Below, piece by piece: positions 25,435-34,578 of a DNA stretch of 38,825 nucleotides. The position numbers were made by a program, and so were the translations under genes. How positions within the stretch are numbered: the stretch's first letter is position 1; each line of letters begins with the position of its first letter. Under the pieces are notes generated by a model that was not told the origin of the DNA, ran no database searches, and worked only from the letters and a program-made list of their open reading frames with translations. The stretch is from NCBI GenBank assembly GCA_002733575.1, contig NVWB01000003.1, positions 1-38,825 of the forward strand. Direction: 5' to 3'. Source of the stretch: Blastopirellula sp. Its GTDB lineage: Bacteria > Planctomycetota > Planctomycetia > Pirellulales > Pirellulaceae.

Positions 25435-26925
25435 ATGAAGATCCGATTCACTCTTATAACCCTGTTGCTCGTCGGTTTTGTTGCTACTGCCTTTGTCAAA
25501 GCAGAGACTCCGAAGCAGCCTAACATTCTGTTTCTGTTTACTGATGATCATGCCACTCAAGCGATTGGTGCGTATGGTTCAAAGATCAACGAAACACCGA
25601 ACTTAGACCGCTTGGCCAAAGAGGGGATGCTGTTCAAGCGATGTTATGTGACAAATTCAATCTGTGCACCATCCAGAGCGGTTGTGCTAACCGGCAAGTA
25701 TTCGCACTTGAATGGTCAAAGAACAAATATGGATGTGTTCGATGGGGCACAACAGACCGTGCCTAAGCTAATGAAGCAGGCCGGGTATCAAACCGCGATC
25801 ATCGGCAAGTGGCATTTGAAATCAACGCCCACCGGTTTTGATCACTACGAAGTGCTCAAAGGCCAGGGCCAATACTACAACCCTATGTTGATTACCAACG
25901 GAGAAAAGGTAACACATACTGGCTACACCACAGATATCATCACAGACCAAACCATCAAGTGGCTTGACCAACGCGACAAGGAGCAACCCTTTTTCTTAAT
26001 GTGTCAACACAAAGCACCCCATGGTCGTTGGGAACCAGCGTTTCGTCATTTTGATCTTTATGAAGGCAAAACAATCCCTGAGCCTGAGACTCTTTTCGAC
26101 GATTATTCCGGTCGTAGTCCGGCCCCTGCACAACACGAAATGGGCATTGCCGAAGACATTGGTGAATATCGCTTGATGTTCAAGTACTCCAGCAAATTTA
26201 CGCCGGAACAAAAAAAGAAATTTGACGAATACTATCAACCGAGGAACGAAGCTTTTCTTGCCAGAAGCCTTACCAGCCCTGAGATTACGAGTTGGAACTA
26301 TCAGCGATACATTACCAACTACCTGAAATGTGTCACCGCAGTCGATGAAAACATTGGGCGAATGCTTGACTATTTGGACGATAACAACCTCGCTGATAAC
26401 ACGGTAGTAATCTACAGTTCTGATCAAGGTTTTTATCTTGGCGAGCATGGCTGGTTTGACAAACGCTGGATGTACGAAGAGAGCTTGCGTACTCCACTGA
26501 TCGTACGTTGGCCGAATCAGATCAAGCCAGGCACCGTAAACAAAACGGATATCGTCTCGAATCTCGATTATGCAGAAACCTTTCTCGATATCGCTGGCAT
26601 AAACATTCCAAGTGAAATGCAAGGCGCCAGCATGGTTTCTATTCTTCAGGGAAATACGCCTAATGATTGGCGAAAGAATTTCTACTATCACTACTACGAA
26701 ACCGGCGGGCATGGCGTACCACTGCACTATGGTGTGACCGATGGACGCTATAAGTTGATACGATTCCCAGAAGAGCACCTCGATTGTTGGGAGTTTTTTG
26801 ATCTAGAGAAAGATCCTCATGAATTGCAAAGCTTGTACGATACTCCAGAGTACACAAAGCAAATTAAGAAGATGAAAAAGCAGTTGAGGCAGCTACGCGC
26901 TGGATATAAAATAGCGAGAAGTTAA
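25435..26925 (+). CDS. Secreted Cys-type sulfatase
   Basis: The 496-residue product begins MKIRFTLITLLLVGFVATAF, a signal peptide ending near VKAE. Landmarks are FTDDHATQAIGAYG near residue 35 for the metal Asp pair, C77-A-P-S-R81 (NSICAPSRAVVLTGKYSH) with the Cys for formylglycine, IIGKWHLKS near residue 122, KAPHGRWEP near residue 190, YSSDQGFYLGEHGWFDKRWM near residue 325 and a C-terminal DUF4976-type end (YKLIRFPEEHLDCWEFFDLE). It resembles sulfatases of the iduronate-2-sulfatase and related polysaccharide-degrading classes, but its substrate is unknown. It lies 58 bases after the first sulfatase and 102 before the CehA-like gene, so the three are probably one operon that acts on a sulfated polymer. 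Confidence 0.93.
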   Translation: MKIRFTLITLLLVGFVATAFVKAETPKQPNILFLFTDDHATQAIGAYGSKINETPNLDRLAKEGMLFKRCYVTNSICAPSRAVVLTGKYSHLNGQRTNMDVFDGAQQTVPKLMKQAGYQTAIIGKWHLKSTPTGFDHYEVLKGQGQYYNPMLITNGEKVTHTGYTTDIITDQTIKWLDQRDKEQPFFLMCQHKAPHGRWEPAFRHFDLYEGKTIPEPETLFDDYSGRSPAPAQHEMGIAEDIGEYRLMFKYSSKFTPEQKKKFDEYYQPRNEAFLARSLTSPEITSWNYQRYITNYLKCVTAVDENIGRMLDYLDDNNLADNTVVIYSSDQGFYLGEHGWFDKRWMYEESLRTPLIVRWPNQIKPGTVNKTDIVSNLDYAETFLDIAGINIPSEMQGASMVSILQGNTPNDWRKNFYYHYYETGGHGVPLHYGVTDGRYKLIRFPEEHLDCWEFFDLEKDPHELQSLYDTPEYTKQIKKMKKQLRQLRAGYKIARS

Positions 26926-27027
26926 TTGTCAGAATTTTTCTCGATAACAGTTGAATGTCTGTTCAGGATGTGGATAATGAGGTCACGTTGATGACCCTGC
27001 CCCCTCCTTTCATTCCCAGGCATTCTC

Positions 27028-29541
27028 ATGTTTCGCTTCATTGTCTCCTCGTCGCTGCTTGCCGTCCTTTCATTCTTTGTGAGCCATGTTCATTCGGCTG
27101 ACATTAGTGTACTGACCAAAGAGAACTGGAAAGAGCTGGCCCCTCACGGTAAAGAAGTCGACGCGATCTATGGCGATTTTGTGCTCCGCAACGATATTAT
27201 TACAGTCGTTGTATCCCAAGCAAAACCTGGTCGTAAAGCCAATATGACGGTTCGCGATGTATCAGGTTCAATCCTTGACCTGACCCACGTCAAAGGAAGT
27301 AACGATCAACTAAGCTGTTTTTATCCGCTAAATCGTCGATTCGATTTCTCGAAAACCGCACCAAAGCAATCGACTCTTGAAATTGGTGGAACATCCGTAT
27401 CTTCCTTGAAATTTGTTTCTGCGAAAACAGATCAAGAGACTCAGGCAACTCTCGAATATCAGATTGCCGATGGGCAACCTTATGTTAGTGTGACTACGAC
27501 TATCAGCAACTTGAGTGACACCGATAAAAAGAGCGTGATGACTCAAGACTCTATTCGTGCCGACAAACTCTTTAAATATGGCTTAGAAAACAAAAACTTC
27601 TATTGGGCCGATGATGAGTGGTTTCGCCAAGGCTATGGCGTACTCGTTGAAGATGTAGAAATGGATTTGGTTGGTCGCGGTAGCACAACGATTGACTATA
27701 TCGTCGATGGCAAAAAAGCCGTCGAACTAGGACCAGGCGAATCGACTTCGGTGTCTCGCAAAGTATTTCCTGGCCGCAGTCAATTGAATGTACAATCGAT
27801 TGCCAATCGTTTGCAAAAGGTGAAACAACAACCTGTTGCATTATCTGTTAGTGATGCCGCTGGACCTGTTGGGCATGCCAAAGTAGAGATTAGCAAAGAC
27901 GGAAAGTTTTATGGTAACTCTCGCACATCGCTTGCAGGAAAGTCTTGGTTTGGTTTGCCGGATGGAAAGTACACCATCAAAGTGACCGCACTGGGACGTC
28001 CAGTGGAAAGCATTTCTGTAGATATCAAAAGAGGATCTAAGAAACAAACCAAGCGAGAACTGGAAGTAAAACTAGAACAATGCGGTTACGTCGAGTCAAT
28101 CATCACTGGCAAAGATGGCAAGGCAATTCCTTGCAAAGTAGGTTTCTATGGAATCGATGGCACGGCAGACCCTAACTTTGGGCCGACTTCAGAAGCTGTC
28201 GCTGTCGGCAACCTACATTACAGCCACAACGGCACCTTCCGGCAAGCAATCGGCCCCGGTAAGTACGAGGCATTGATTAGCTATGGACCAGAGTACGATG
28301 CTGTCACAAAAACTATTGAAGTGAAGCGAGGAGAAACTACATCCTTAACAGCCACCATAAATAAAACTGTGGATACAACAGGCTGGGTCAGTACCGAGTA
28401 TCACAGTCACTCCTCTCCATCTGGTGATAATGTGAGTGATCAGTTTGGTCGGGTCTTGAACTTGCTATGTGAAAATCTCGAATTCTGTCCTTGTACAGAA
28501 CATAATCGAATTTCGAGTTACATGCCTCATCTGCGAAGATTAAAAGTTGAATCGCTGATGGCAACCTGTAGTGGTATGGAATTGACAGGCAGCCCACTTC
28601 CTGTCAATCATCAAAACGCATTTCCCTTGCACCGACATGTTCATGAACAAGATGGCGGCGGCCCGCAAACCGATACGAATCCTGTTGTTCAAATTGAACG
28701 GTTGGCCATGTGGGATGATGCGAGTGATAAATTAGTGCAAGGCAATCACCCTAATATCCGTCAAATCTATGGTGATCGAGATCTTGATAAAAAAGCGGAC
28801 GGTGGATTCCGCAAAATGTTTGGCTTTATGGATGTAATTGAGGTGCATCCACCTGAATTGATTTTTGAAACCCCTGAAGTTGCGGCCAAACGTGGCGGTC
28901 GTGGCAATACCATCTTTCAATGGATGCAATTACTCAACCATGGTTATCGGATCACCGGGGTAGTCAACACCGATGCACATTACAACTTTCATGGCTCTGG
29001 TGCTGTACGCAACTATGTTCAAAGCTCGACCGATGATCCTGCCAAAATTAAAGTAATGGAGATGGTTCACGAATCAGAGCATGGGCACGTGATTATGACG
29101 AATGGTCCGTTCATGCAGGTGAACTATACATCCGGCAAAGCCACAGGAACGGCAGGCGATGAGGTGAAATCCCGAGACGGAAAAGGTTCATTGAAAATCA
29201 AAATTCAATGTTCCAACTGGCTCGACGTCAATCGAGTTCAGATATTTCTTAACGGAAGAATGGCGGAAAACTTAAATTTCACACGACGAACTCATGCCGA
29301 TAAATTTGGTAATAACGTAGTCAAATTTGAATCGAATATCGAATTAGAATTAAAAGAAGATACACACGTGATCGTGGCCGCAATTGGCGAAGACTTGCAG
29401 CTAGGCAGAGTCATGGGCCCAACCTATGGAAAAAGAGTGCCCTGTGTGGTCAGCAATCCAATTTTTATCGATTTCAATGGCGACGGGTTCAAACCGAACC
29501 AAGACGACCTTGGGTTGCCTTTGCTTGAAGAGACCAATTAA
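27028..29541 (+). CDS. Secreted CehA/McbA-type PHP metallohydrolase
   Basis: The 837-residue product begins MFRFIVSSSLLAVLSFFVSH, a signal peptide ending near HSADI. The N-terminal part (about 25-445) is beta-rich and contains carboxypeptidase-regulatory-like stretches, such as HAKVEISKDGKFYGNSRTSL. Residues of about 455-700 form a PHP-type metallohydrolase: EYHSHSSPSGDN near residue 457 provides the two His, FCPCTEHNRIS near residue 488, and GVVNTDAHYNFHG near residue 644 provides Asp and His. This matches the CehA/McbA family (hydrolysis of ester or carbamate bonds), although natural substrates are mostly unknown. The C-terminal part (about 700-820) is a further beta domain (CSNWLDVNRVQIFLNGRMAE). 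It follows two sulfatases and probably is the last gene of that operon. Confidence 0.88.
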   Translation: MFRFIVSSSLLAVLSFFVSHVHSADISVLTKENWKELAPHGKEVDAIYGDFVLRNDIITVVVSQAKPGRKANMTVRDVSGSILDLTHVKGSNDQLSCFYPLNRRFDFSKTAPKQSTLEIGGTSVSSLKFVSAKTDQETQATLEYQIADGQPYVSVTTTISNLSDTDKKSVMTQDSIRADKLFKYGLENKNFYWADDEWFRQGYGVLVEDVEMDLVGRGSTTIDYIVDGKKAVELGPGESTSVSRKVFPGRSQLNVQSIANRLQKVKQQPVALSVSDAAGPVGHAKVEISKDGKFYGNSRTSLAGKSWFGLPDGKYTIKVTALGRPVESISVDIKRGSKKQTKRELEVKLEQCGYVESIITGKDGKAIPCKVGFYGIDGTADPNFGPTSEAVAVGNLHYSHNGTFRQAIGPGKYEALISYGPEYDAVTKTIEVKRGETTSLTATINKTVDTTGWVSTEYHSHSSPSGDNVSDQFGRVLNLLCENLEFCPCTEHNRISSYMPHLRRLKVESLMATCSGMELTGSPLPVNHQNAFPLHRHVHEQDGGGPQTDTNPVVQIERLAMWDDASDKLVQGNHPNIRQIYGDRDLDKKADGGFRKMFGFMDVIEVHPPELIFETPEVAAKRGGRGNTIFQWMQLLNHGYRITGVVNTDAHYNFHGSGAVRNYVQSSTDDPAKIKVMEMVHESEHGHVIMTNGPFMQVNYTSGKATGTAGDEVKSRDGKGSLKIKIQCSNWLDVNRVQIFLNGRMAENLNFTRRTHADKFGNNVVKFESNIELELKEDTHVIVAAIGEDLQLGRVMGPTYGKRVPCVVSNPIFIDFNGDGFKPNQDDLGLPLLEETN

Positions 29542-29586
29542 TTATCTCTGGGTTCGAATCAAACGCCAAATCTAATTTATTCAGAA

Positions 29587-29624
29587 GTTTTATCGGTGGG
29601 CCAACTGCATCCCACCGATAAAAC
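29587..29624. terminator. 14-bp stem-loop after the CehA-like gene
   Basis: GTTTTATCGGTGGG (29587-29600) and CCCACCGATAAAAC (29611-29624) form a perfect 14-bp stem with a 10-nt loop, 45 bases after the stop of the metallohydrolase gene. There is no T-run after it, so it is either an atypical terminator or a 3' hairpin that protects the mRNA. Confidence 0.55.
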
Positions 29625-29730
29625 TGTTGATCGCATTAATTGCTCCAGGCTCTACAACCCCACCGCAACACTAGCCAATTCGTAGAATTACTTAACTCGA
29701 TATCAAGGTTTTGTCAGAGTTCTCTTCTTA

Positions 29731-29785
29731 ATCCGTTAAATCGGATCAGATAAAGCTGTAGAGTTATTCGCTTTACGGGTATCCG
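29731..29785 (+). promoter_or_regulatory. Possible alternative stem-loops upstream of cheA
   Basis: CGGAT at 29742-29746 can pair with ATCCG at 29731-29735 (6-nt loop) or with ATCCG at 29781-29785. The second choice also brings together TAAAGC (29751-29756) and GCTTTA (29770-29775). The two foldings exclude each other, as in RNA switches. The stems are short and no known riboswitch class is recognised. Confidence 0.25.
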
Positions 29786-30077
29786 TTCTCTCATGTGTGT
29801 CAATATGTCACAACCTAGTTTCTTTCTAGATGATCTTCGTTTTTTTATCGACTGCTCTTTTGCGACTTCTTAATTGAGACTTATATTTCTCTATCGATGT
29901 CAATCTGAGATTGGATGTAAGTCTTCTTAAAGCTTTCAGTTAATCTCCGATGGCATTTCCCCTGCCTTAACTATCCACACCAAATCCATTCAATTGACCA
30001 TGCCTTAAGAATTACTCAAGGTTTGTGCAATTTTGATCTAAATCAATACGCAATCCTATCTAGGAGGAAATCGTTTA

Positions 30078-32843
30078 ATGTCTGACGAAGACCAAGAAAT
30101 CATCGATGAGTTTGTGATTGAATCCAATGAGCATTTATCTCATGTGGAAACTCAGTTATTAACTATCGAATCGAACGGCGACAACATTGATGTTGATTTA
30201 GTCAACATGGTTTTTCGTGCAATTCATTCGATCAAAGGAGCAGCAGGTTTTTTAGGTCTCGTAAAGATCAACGACCTGGCGCATAGCTTAGAGAATATAC
30301 TAGATCAGATGAGAAACTGTGAACTGATCCCTAGTTCACAAATCATTGATACGATGCTTAAGTCCTCAGATCTTCTTACAACCATGTTGAATAACCTGGA
30401 TGATACCGAGCAATTCAATATCTCCGACTTAGTGATCGCTTTAGATGCGATTGCTGAAAACAAGGCTGTGAGTACTAACGCTGCTGTTGAATCAGGCCAA
30501 GCTGACAACGATCAAACGGCCGAACCTATCACAACAACAAACGACCAAACGCCTACAGAAACGGCTGCGGAAGTTATCCCACAAGAATCAGAATTGGCAG
30601 AGACAATTCCTGCCCCAACCAATCCAACAACACCAAAAATCCAGGAGCAGGAGCCCATGACAGCCGGCAATAATGAAACACCGAACTCCGAGAGTCAGGT
30701 GGAACAAAACATTCGTGTTTCTGTTTCGGTCCTTGATCAACTCATGAATTTAGCGGGTGAGCTTGTATTGAGCCGGAATCAGATTCTTCAAGCAGTTTCC
30801 AATAGTAAAGATAGTGGGCTAGATTCTGCTGCTTCGGGCCTTGATCAAGTGACGAGCGAGTTGCAAGAAGCGATCATGCAAACCCGGATGCAAAGCATCG
30901 GAACGGTATTCACTCGATTCACTCGAGTGGTACGCGATCTCGGAGCAAAACTAAATAAACAGTGTCATCTAGACATTGAGGGAAAAGAAGTTGAAGTCGA
31001 TAAAACAATTATCGAAGCGATTAGCGACCCATTAACACATTTAATCCGCAACTCCATGGATCATGGGATTGAGACTCCAGAGGAGCGTGTTGCCAAGGGG
31101 AAACCAGCAGAGGGCCATATTTCGCTCAAAGCTTATCACGAAGCTGGAAAAGTGCAGATCGAGATCCGGGACAATGGAGCTGGAATCGACCCTGCCAAGC
31201 TAAAAGCCAAAGCGATCATCAAAGAGATTATTACGGCTGATCAAGCAGAGCAAATGAGCAACCGCGATATAGTTCGCTTGATCTTTCATCCTGGTTTTTC
31301 AATGGCAGAAAAACTAACAGATGTCAGTGGTCGTGGAGTGGGCATGGATGTTGTTAGAAGCAACATCGAAAAGATTGGCGGAAGTGTTGATGTCGATTCC
31401 GAAGTTGGCGTTGGCACCAAAGTAACTGTCACACTTCCTTTAACTCTGGCCATTATTCCATCATTGATCATTGAGTCTTCCAAATCTCGTTTTGCGATTC
31501 CTCAAACAAATATTTCTGAACTAGTGAGAATTCGCAAAGAAGACCTGGGTAAGCGAATCAATCATGTCAAAGGGGCTGAAATGCTTCGGTTGCGTGGGGC
31601 ATTACTTCCATTGATCCGGCTCAATCACGTTTTGACGCATGAAAAAGTCATCTCAATTAACGAGCAATCAGAGAGTGAAATAAATTCACGTGATGAAGTC
31701 CGAAATATCGTTGTGGTCGAAAGCGGACAAGGTCGTTATGGATTGGTAGTCGAAAGCCTGCATGATTCAGAAGAAATTGTTGTCAAGCCTTTAGGAAGAC
31801 ACTTATTAGATTGCAAGTGCCTTTCTGGTGCCACGATTTTAGGAGATGGCCATGTTGCCTTAATCCTTGATACTCCAGGGATAGGCAACCACGCTAATCT
31901 TGAATTGTTGAATGAGCAAAGTGAATATGATTCAGAACACAATGAATCAACTGTTGACAAAGTAGATACACATTCAGTGCTGCTCTTTACCAATCATCCA
32001 AGCGAACACTTTGCTCTCTCGATGAGTGTCGTCCAGCGAGTCGAACGGATTGAAACAAACCAGATTGAAGTTGTTGGTGGTCAAGAATTATTGCACTATC
32101 GTGGCACATCTATGCCTTTGTTCCGGCTTGAAAATATCATAGCAGCAATGCCACTAGATTCCGTTCCTGACCGGATCTATGTCGCTATCATCGAGATTAA
32201 TGGTCGTGAAGTAGGCTTGGTAGCTCCTCAGCTAGAAGACATTCAAGACGTTGACATGGTCGTTGATACCGTGACTTTCGTCGAAGCAGGCGTTGTTGGT
32301 TCACTGGTTATTGATCAGCATGCAACTCGACTACTTGATGTGTTTGGCATGATTGAGAAAGTTAAGCCTGACTGGTTCACGTCGACTAAATCGGAAGCAA
32401 TTCAAGAGGACAGAGACAATCCCATTACCATTCTGCTTGCAGAAGACTCTGATTTTTTCCGACGTCAAGTGAAAGGGTTCATGGAAGAAGCTGGCTACAA
32501 TGTCATTGATGCCGAAGATGGAGCTATCGCCTGGAATATCATGACGTCTGGTGAGTACGAATTTGATCTTGTGGTCACCGATATTGAAATGCCGAACATG
32601 AATGGATTTGAGCTTTCTGAAAAAATTCGTGCTACCGCAGCATTCTCAGGTATGCCGATCATAGCACTCACCTCACTTGCGTCGGATGAACATCGCAAAC
32701 ATGGAGAAGCTGTAGGTGTGAATGATTACCAAATCAAGATGGACCGAGAGAAACTATTGGCAAGTATTCAGCGATTTACAAATACCAATAGCCATTCAAA
32801 TAAACGTGCCCAACAAAATAATTTAGTTACCGCAGGAGTATAA
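30078..32843 (+). CDS. cheA: Hybrid chemotaxis histidine kinase CheA with receiver domain
   Basis: The 921-residue cytoplasmic kinase has an AGGAGG ribosome binding site before its ATG. Domains in order: Hpt (1-115) with phospho-accepting His50 in AIHSIKGAAGFLGL; a long Thr-, Pro- and Glu-rich linker (about 135-210) in place of a usual P2 domain; the dimerisation helices (SVLDQLMNLAGELVLSRNQI, near 220); the ATPase with HLIRNSMDHGIETPEER, DNGAGIDP and GRGVGMDV; a CheW-like P5 domain (about 455-620); a second CheW-like domain (about 630-765; VLLFTNHPSEHFALSMSVVQ); and a receiver (about 785-905) with VVTDIEMPNMNGFE and phospho-accepting Asp835. It should autophosphorylate in response to receptors and pass phosphate to CheB and perhaps to its own receiver. 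The receiver may act as a phosphate sink. It heads the operon. Confidence 0.95.
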   Translation: MSDEDQEIIDEFVIESNEHLSHVETQLLTIESNGDNIDVDLVNMVFRAIHSIKGAAGFLGLVKINDLAHSLENILDQMRNCELIPSSQIIDTMLKSSDLLTTMLNNLDDTEQFNISDLVIALDAIAENKAVSTNAAVESGQADNDQTAEPITTTNDQTPTETAAEVIPQESELAETIPAPTNPTTPKIQEQEPMTAGNNETPNSESQVEQNIRVSVSVLDQLMNLAGELVLSRNQILQAVSNSKDSGLDSAASGLDQVTSELQEAIMQTRMQSIGTVFTRFTRVVRDLGAKLNKQCHLDIEGKEVEVDKTIIEAISDPLTHLIRNSMDHGIETPEERVAKGKPAEGHISLKAYHEAGKVQIEIRDNGAGIDPAKLKAKAIIKEIITADQAEQMSNRDIVRLIFHPGFSMAEKLTDVSGRGVGMDVVRSNIEKIGGSVDVDSEVGVGTKVTVTLPLTLAIIPSLIIESSKSRFAIPQTNISELVRIRKEDLGKRINHVKGAEMLRLRGALLPLIRLNHVLTHEKVISINEQSESEINSRDEVRNIVVVESGQGRYGLVVESLHDSEEIVVKPLGRHLLDCKCLSGATILGDGHVALILDTPGIGNHANLELLNEQSEYDSEHNESTVDKVDTHSVLLFTNHPSEHFALSMSVVQRVERIETNQIEVVGGQELLHYRGTSMPLFRLENIIAAMPLDSVPDRIYVAIIEINGREVGLVAPQLEDIQDVDMVVDTVTFVEAGVVGSLVIDQHATRLLDVFGMIEKVKPDWFTSTKSEAIQEDRDNPITILLAEDSDFFRRQVKGFMEEAGYNVIDAEDGAIAWNIMTSGEYEFDLVVTDIEMPNMNGFELSEKIRATAAFSGMPIIALTSLASDEHRKHGEAVGVNDYQIKMDREKLLASIQRFTNTNSHSNKRAQQNNLVTAGV

Positions 32844-32847
32844 TCTT

Positions 32848-33315
32848 ATGTCAAACGAATCGACGAAAAAATCAACAAACAGTCTCCAATTAGCCACATT
32901 CTATTTGAATGACTTATTGCTAGGAATACGAATTGAAAACGTGCAAGAGATCAATCGACAGCTAGATTGCACCATTGTGCCTCATGCCCCTGATTATGTT
33001 CAGGGCGTGGTGAATCTTCGTGGTGATGTTGTGACGGTTTTAAATCCCAAGGTGATCTTGGAGCTGGATAATACTGACATCCATAAAGGAAGTCGCAATC
33101 TGATTATTAATTCCGAAGGAGAACTCATTGGCCTTTGTGTTGACCGTGTGTCAGACATTTTGACCATCCCCAAAGATCAAATCAACGAGCCTCCTGCCAA
33201 CCTGAAAGGGATTGATGGCCGCTTCTTCAAGGGTATACATCAACTTGAAAGCGAAGTCTTAGTCTTGCTCAACATCGACGAAATCATTTGCAGCACGACT
33301 GCTGAGTTTGCATAA
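32848..33315 (+). CDS. cheW: Chemotaxis coupling protein CheW
   Basis: The 155-residue product is one CheW domain: LATFYLNDLLLGIRIENVQE near residue 14, YVQGVVNLRGDVVTVLNPK near residue 49, GLCVDRVSDILTIPKDQINE near residue 93 and VLVLLNIDEII at the end. CheW couples receptors to CheA. The start is four bases after the cheA stop, with GGAGT as ribosome binding site inside the end of cheA, so translation is coupled. No membrane segment or fusion is present. Confidence 0.95.
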   Translation: MSNESTKKSTNSLQLATFYLNDLLLGIRIENVQEINRQLDCTIVPHAPDYVQGVVNLRGDVVTVLNPKVILELDNTDIHKGSRNLIINSEGELIGLCVDRVSDILTIPKDQINEPPANLKGIDGRFFKGIHQLESEVLVLLNIDEIICSTTAEFA

Positions 33316-33341
33316 GCAGGGTCGTCTCAAAGAGAGCATTT

Positions 33342-33382
33342 TCAGACAAACATGGCCCTGCTAACGCAGCATGTTTGTCTGA
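33342..33382. repeat. 13-bp hairpin between cheW and cheB
   Basis: TCAGACAAACATG (33342-33354) and CATGTTTGTCTGA (33370-33382) form a perfect 13-bp stem with a 15-nt loop. It lies in the 135-base gap between cheW and cheB. There is no T-run, so it may be a processing or mRNA-stability hairpin, or a dispersed palindrome, and not a full terminator. Confidence 0.7.
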
Positions 33383-33450
33383 TCCGATGCTTGACTCGGT
33401 TCTAATTCAATAATCATCCCTCTCACTTTACCTCAACTAATAGGAATACC

Positions 33451-34578
33451 ATGCAAAGCACGGAACGCGTTCGCATCCTAGTAGTTGACGATTCAGTACT
33501 GTATCGCAAAGTCGTAAGGGACGTATTAAAGCAGCATCCGCAAGTTGAAATAATCGGCGTGGCCTCAGATGGCAAAGTGGCTCTAGAAAAAATTGAGTTG
33601 CTGAAGCCTCAGTTGATCACCCTTGATATTGAAATGCCGGGAATTGATGGACTGGGTGTATTAAGGGAACTAAAAGACAGGGCAAGCGATACCAAGGCCA
33701 TCATGCTGAGTTCTCAATCGGGACACTCTGCCATGTCAACCATGACAGCTCTTCAGCTTGGGGCGTTTGACTTTGTTTTAAAACCAGAAGAAGAAGACTA
33801 TCAAGCAAGCCAAACGGCTCTGGCCAAAAAATTGCTACCCTGTATTGATGCTTATCTGAGTAAACACATCATTGTTCCGGAACATGCGGAAACAGCCAAT
33901 TCATTTGCAGCAGCAGCCGCGTTTTACTCAGAACCGATAGTGGAAGATTTTGACTATGTTGAAAGTAGCCAAGAGCTAGAATTTCGCGAACCCATTCGTG
34001 CTGTTGCGATTGGAATATCAACCGGTGGGCCGGCTGCTTTGACGCAAGAGTTGCCGAAGATACTTGGTGATTTTCCGCTCCCAATTTTTATCGTTCAGCA
34101 CATGCCACCGGTATTCACTAAATCATTGGCAGAAGATTTAAATCGACTCAGCCAACTTGAAGTTGTTGAAGGAAGTGACGGAGCAATTGTTCAACCAGGA
34201 ACTGTTTATATCGCACCTGGCGGATTGCAGATGGCAGTTATTCGGAACAAAGATTCCTTTGAAATTCAAATCAACGAAGATCCACCTGAGAGAAACTGTC
34301 GTCCTTCGGTCGACTATTTATTCAGAAGCATTTCAGACGCTTATGGCAACCGCTGCTTAGCTGTGATTATGACCGGCATGGGAGATGATGGCACCGCAGG
34401 CGTACATTTATTAAGTTCCACAGGCGTTAAAGTGATCGCTCAAGACGAACCTTCCTCGACCGTGTTTGGAATGCCTAGATCTATTATTCACCATAACCTT
34501 GCAGATTTGGTTTGCCCATTAAATCATATCGCTTCCGAAATCACTAGCTGTGTCAACATGAGCAGGAGAACAGGATGA
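33451..34578 (+). CDS. cheB: Chemotaxis methylesterase/deamidase CheB
   Basis: The 375-residue product has an N-terminal receiver (1-125) with the Asp pair 13-14 (LVVDDSVLYRKV) and the phospho-accepting Asp59 (LITLDIEMPGIDG). A linker of about 60 residues leads to the methylesterase domain (from about 180), with the catalytic triad visible as Ser190 (IGISTGGPAAL), His217 (IVQHMPPVFTKSLAEDLN) and Asp312 (MTGMGDDGTAG). It removes methyl groups from receptor glutamates when phosphorylated by CheA. The stop overlaps the cheR start by four bases (ATGA), so cheB and cheR are translationally coupled. Confidence 0.95.
   Translation: MQSTERVRILVVDDSVLYRKVVRDVLKQHPQVEIIGVASDGKVALEKIELLKPQLITLDIEMPGIDGLGVLRELKDRASDTKAIMLSSQSGHSAMSTMTALQLGAFDFVLKPEEEDYQASQTALAKKLLPCIDAYLSKHIIVPEHAETANSFAAAAAFYSEPIVEDFDYVESSQELEFREPIRAVAIGISTGGPAALTQELPKILGDFPLPIFIVQHMPPVFTKSLAEDLNRLSQLEVVEGSDGAIVQPGTVYIAPGGLQMAVIRNKDSFEIQINEDPPERNCRPSVDYLFRSISDAYGNRCLAVIMTGMGDDGTAGVHLLSSTGVKVIAQDEPSSTVFGMPRSIIHHNLADLVCPLNHIASEITSCVNMSRRTG

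Larger units (their letters stand above)
29542..30077. other. Intergenic region before the che operon
   Basis: These 536 bases hold no visible gene. A 14-bp hairpin near the left end may end the sulfatase operon. A pair of mutually exclusive stems lies at 29731-29785. The right part is AT-rich with pyrimidine runs. A strong AGGAGG ribosome binding site at 30062-30067 serves cheA. Specific promoter boxes cannot be assigned. Confidence 0.5.

Noticed and set aside
25996-26778. 260-codon reverse-strand open frame
   Set aside because: It lies fully inside the second sulfatase gene and has no protein features; it is a shadow of the real gene.
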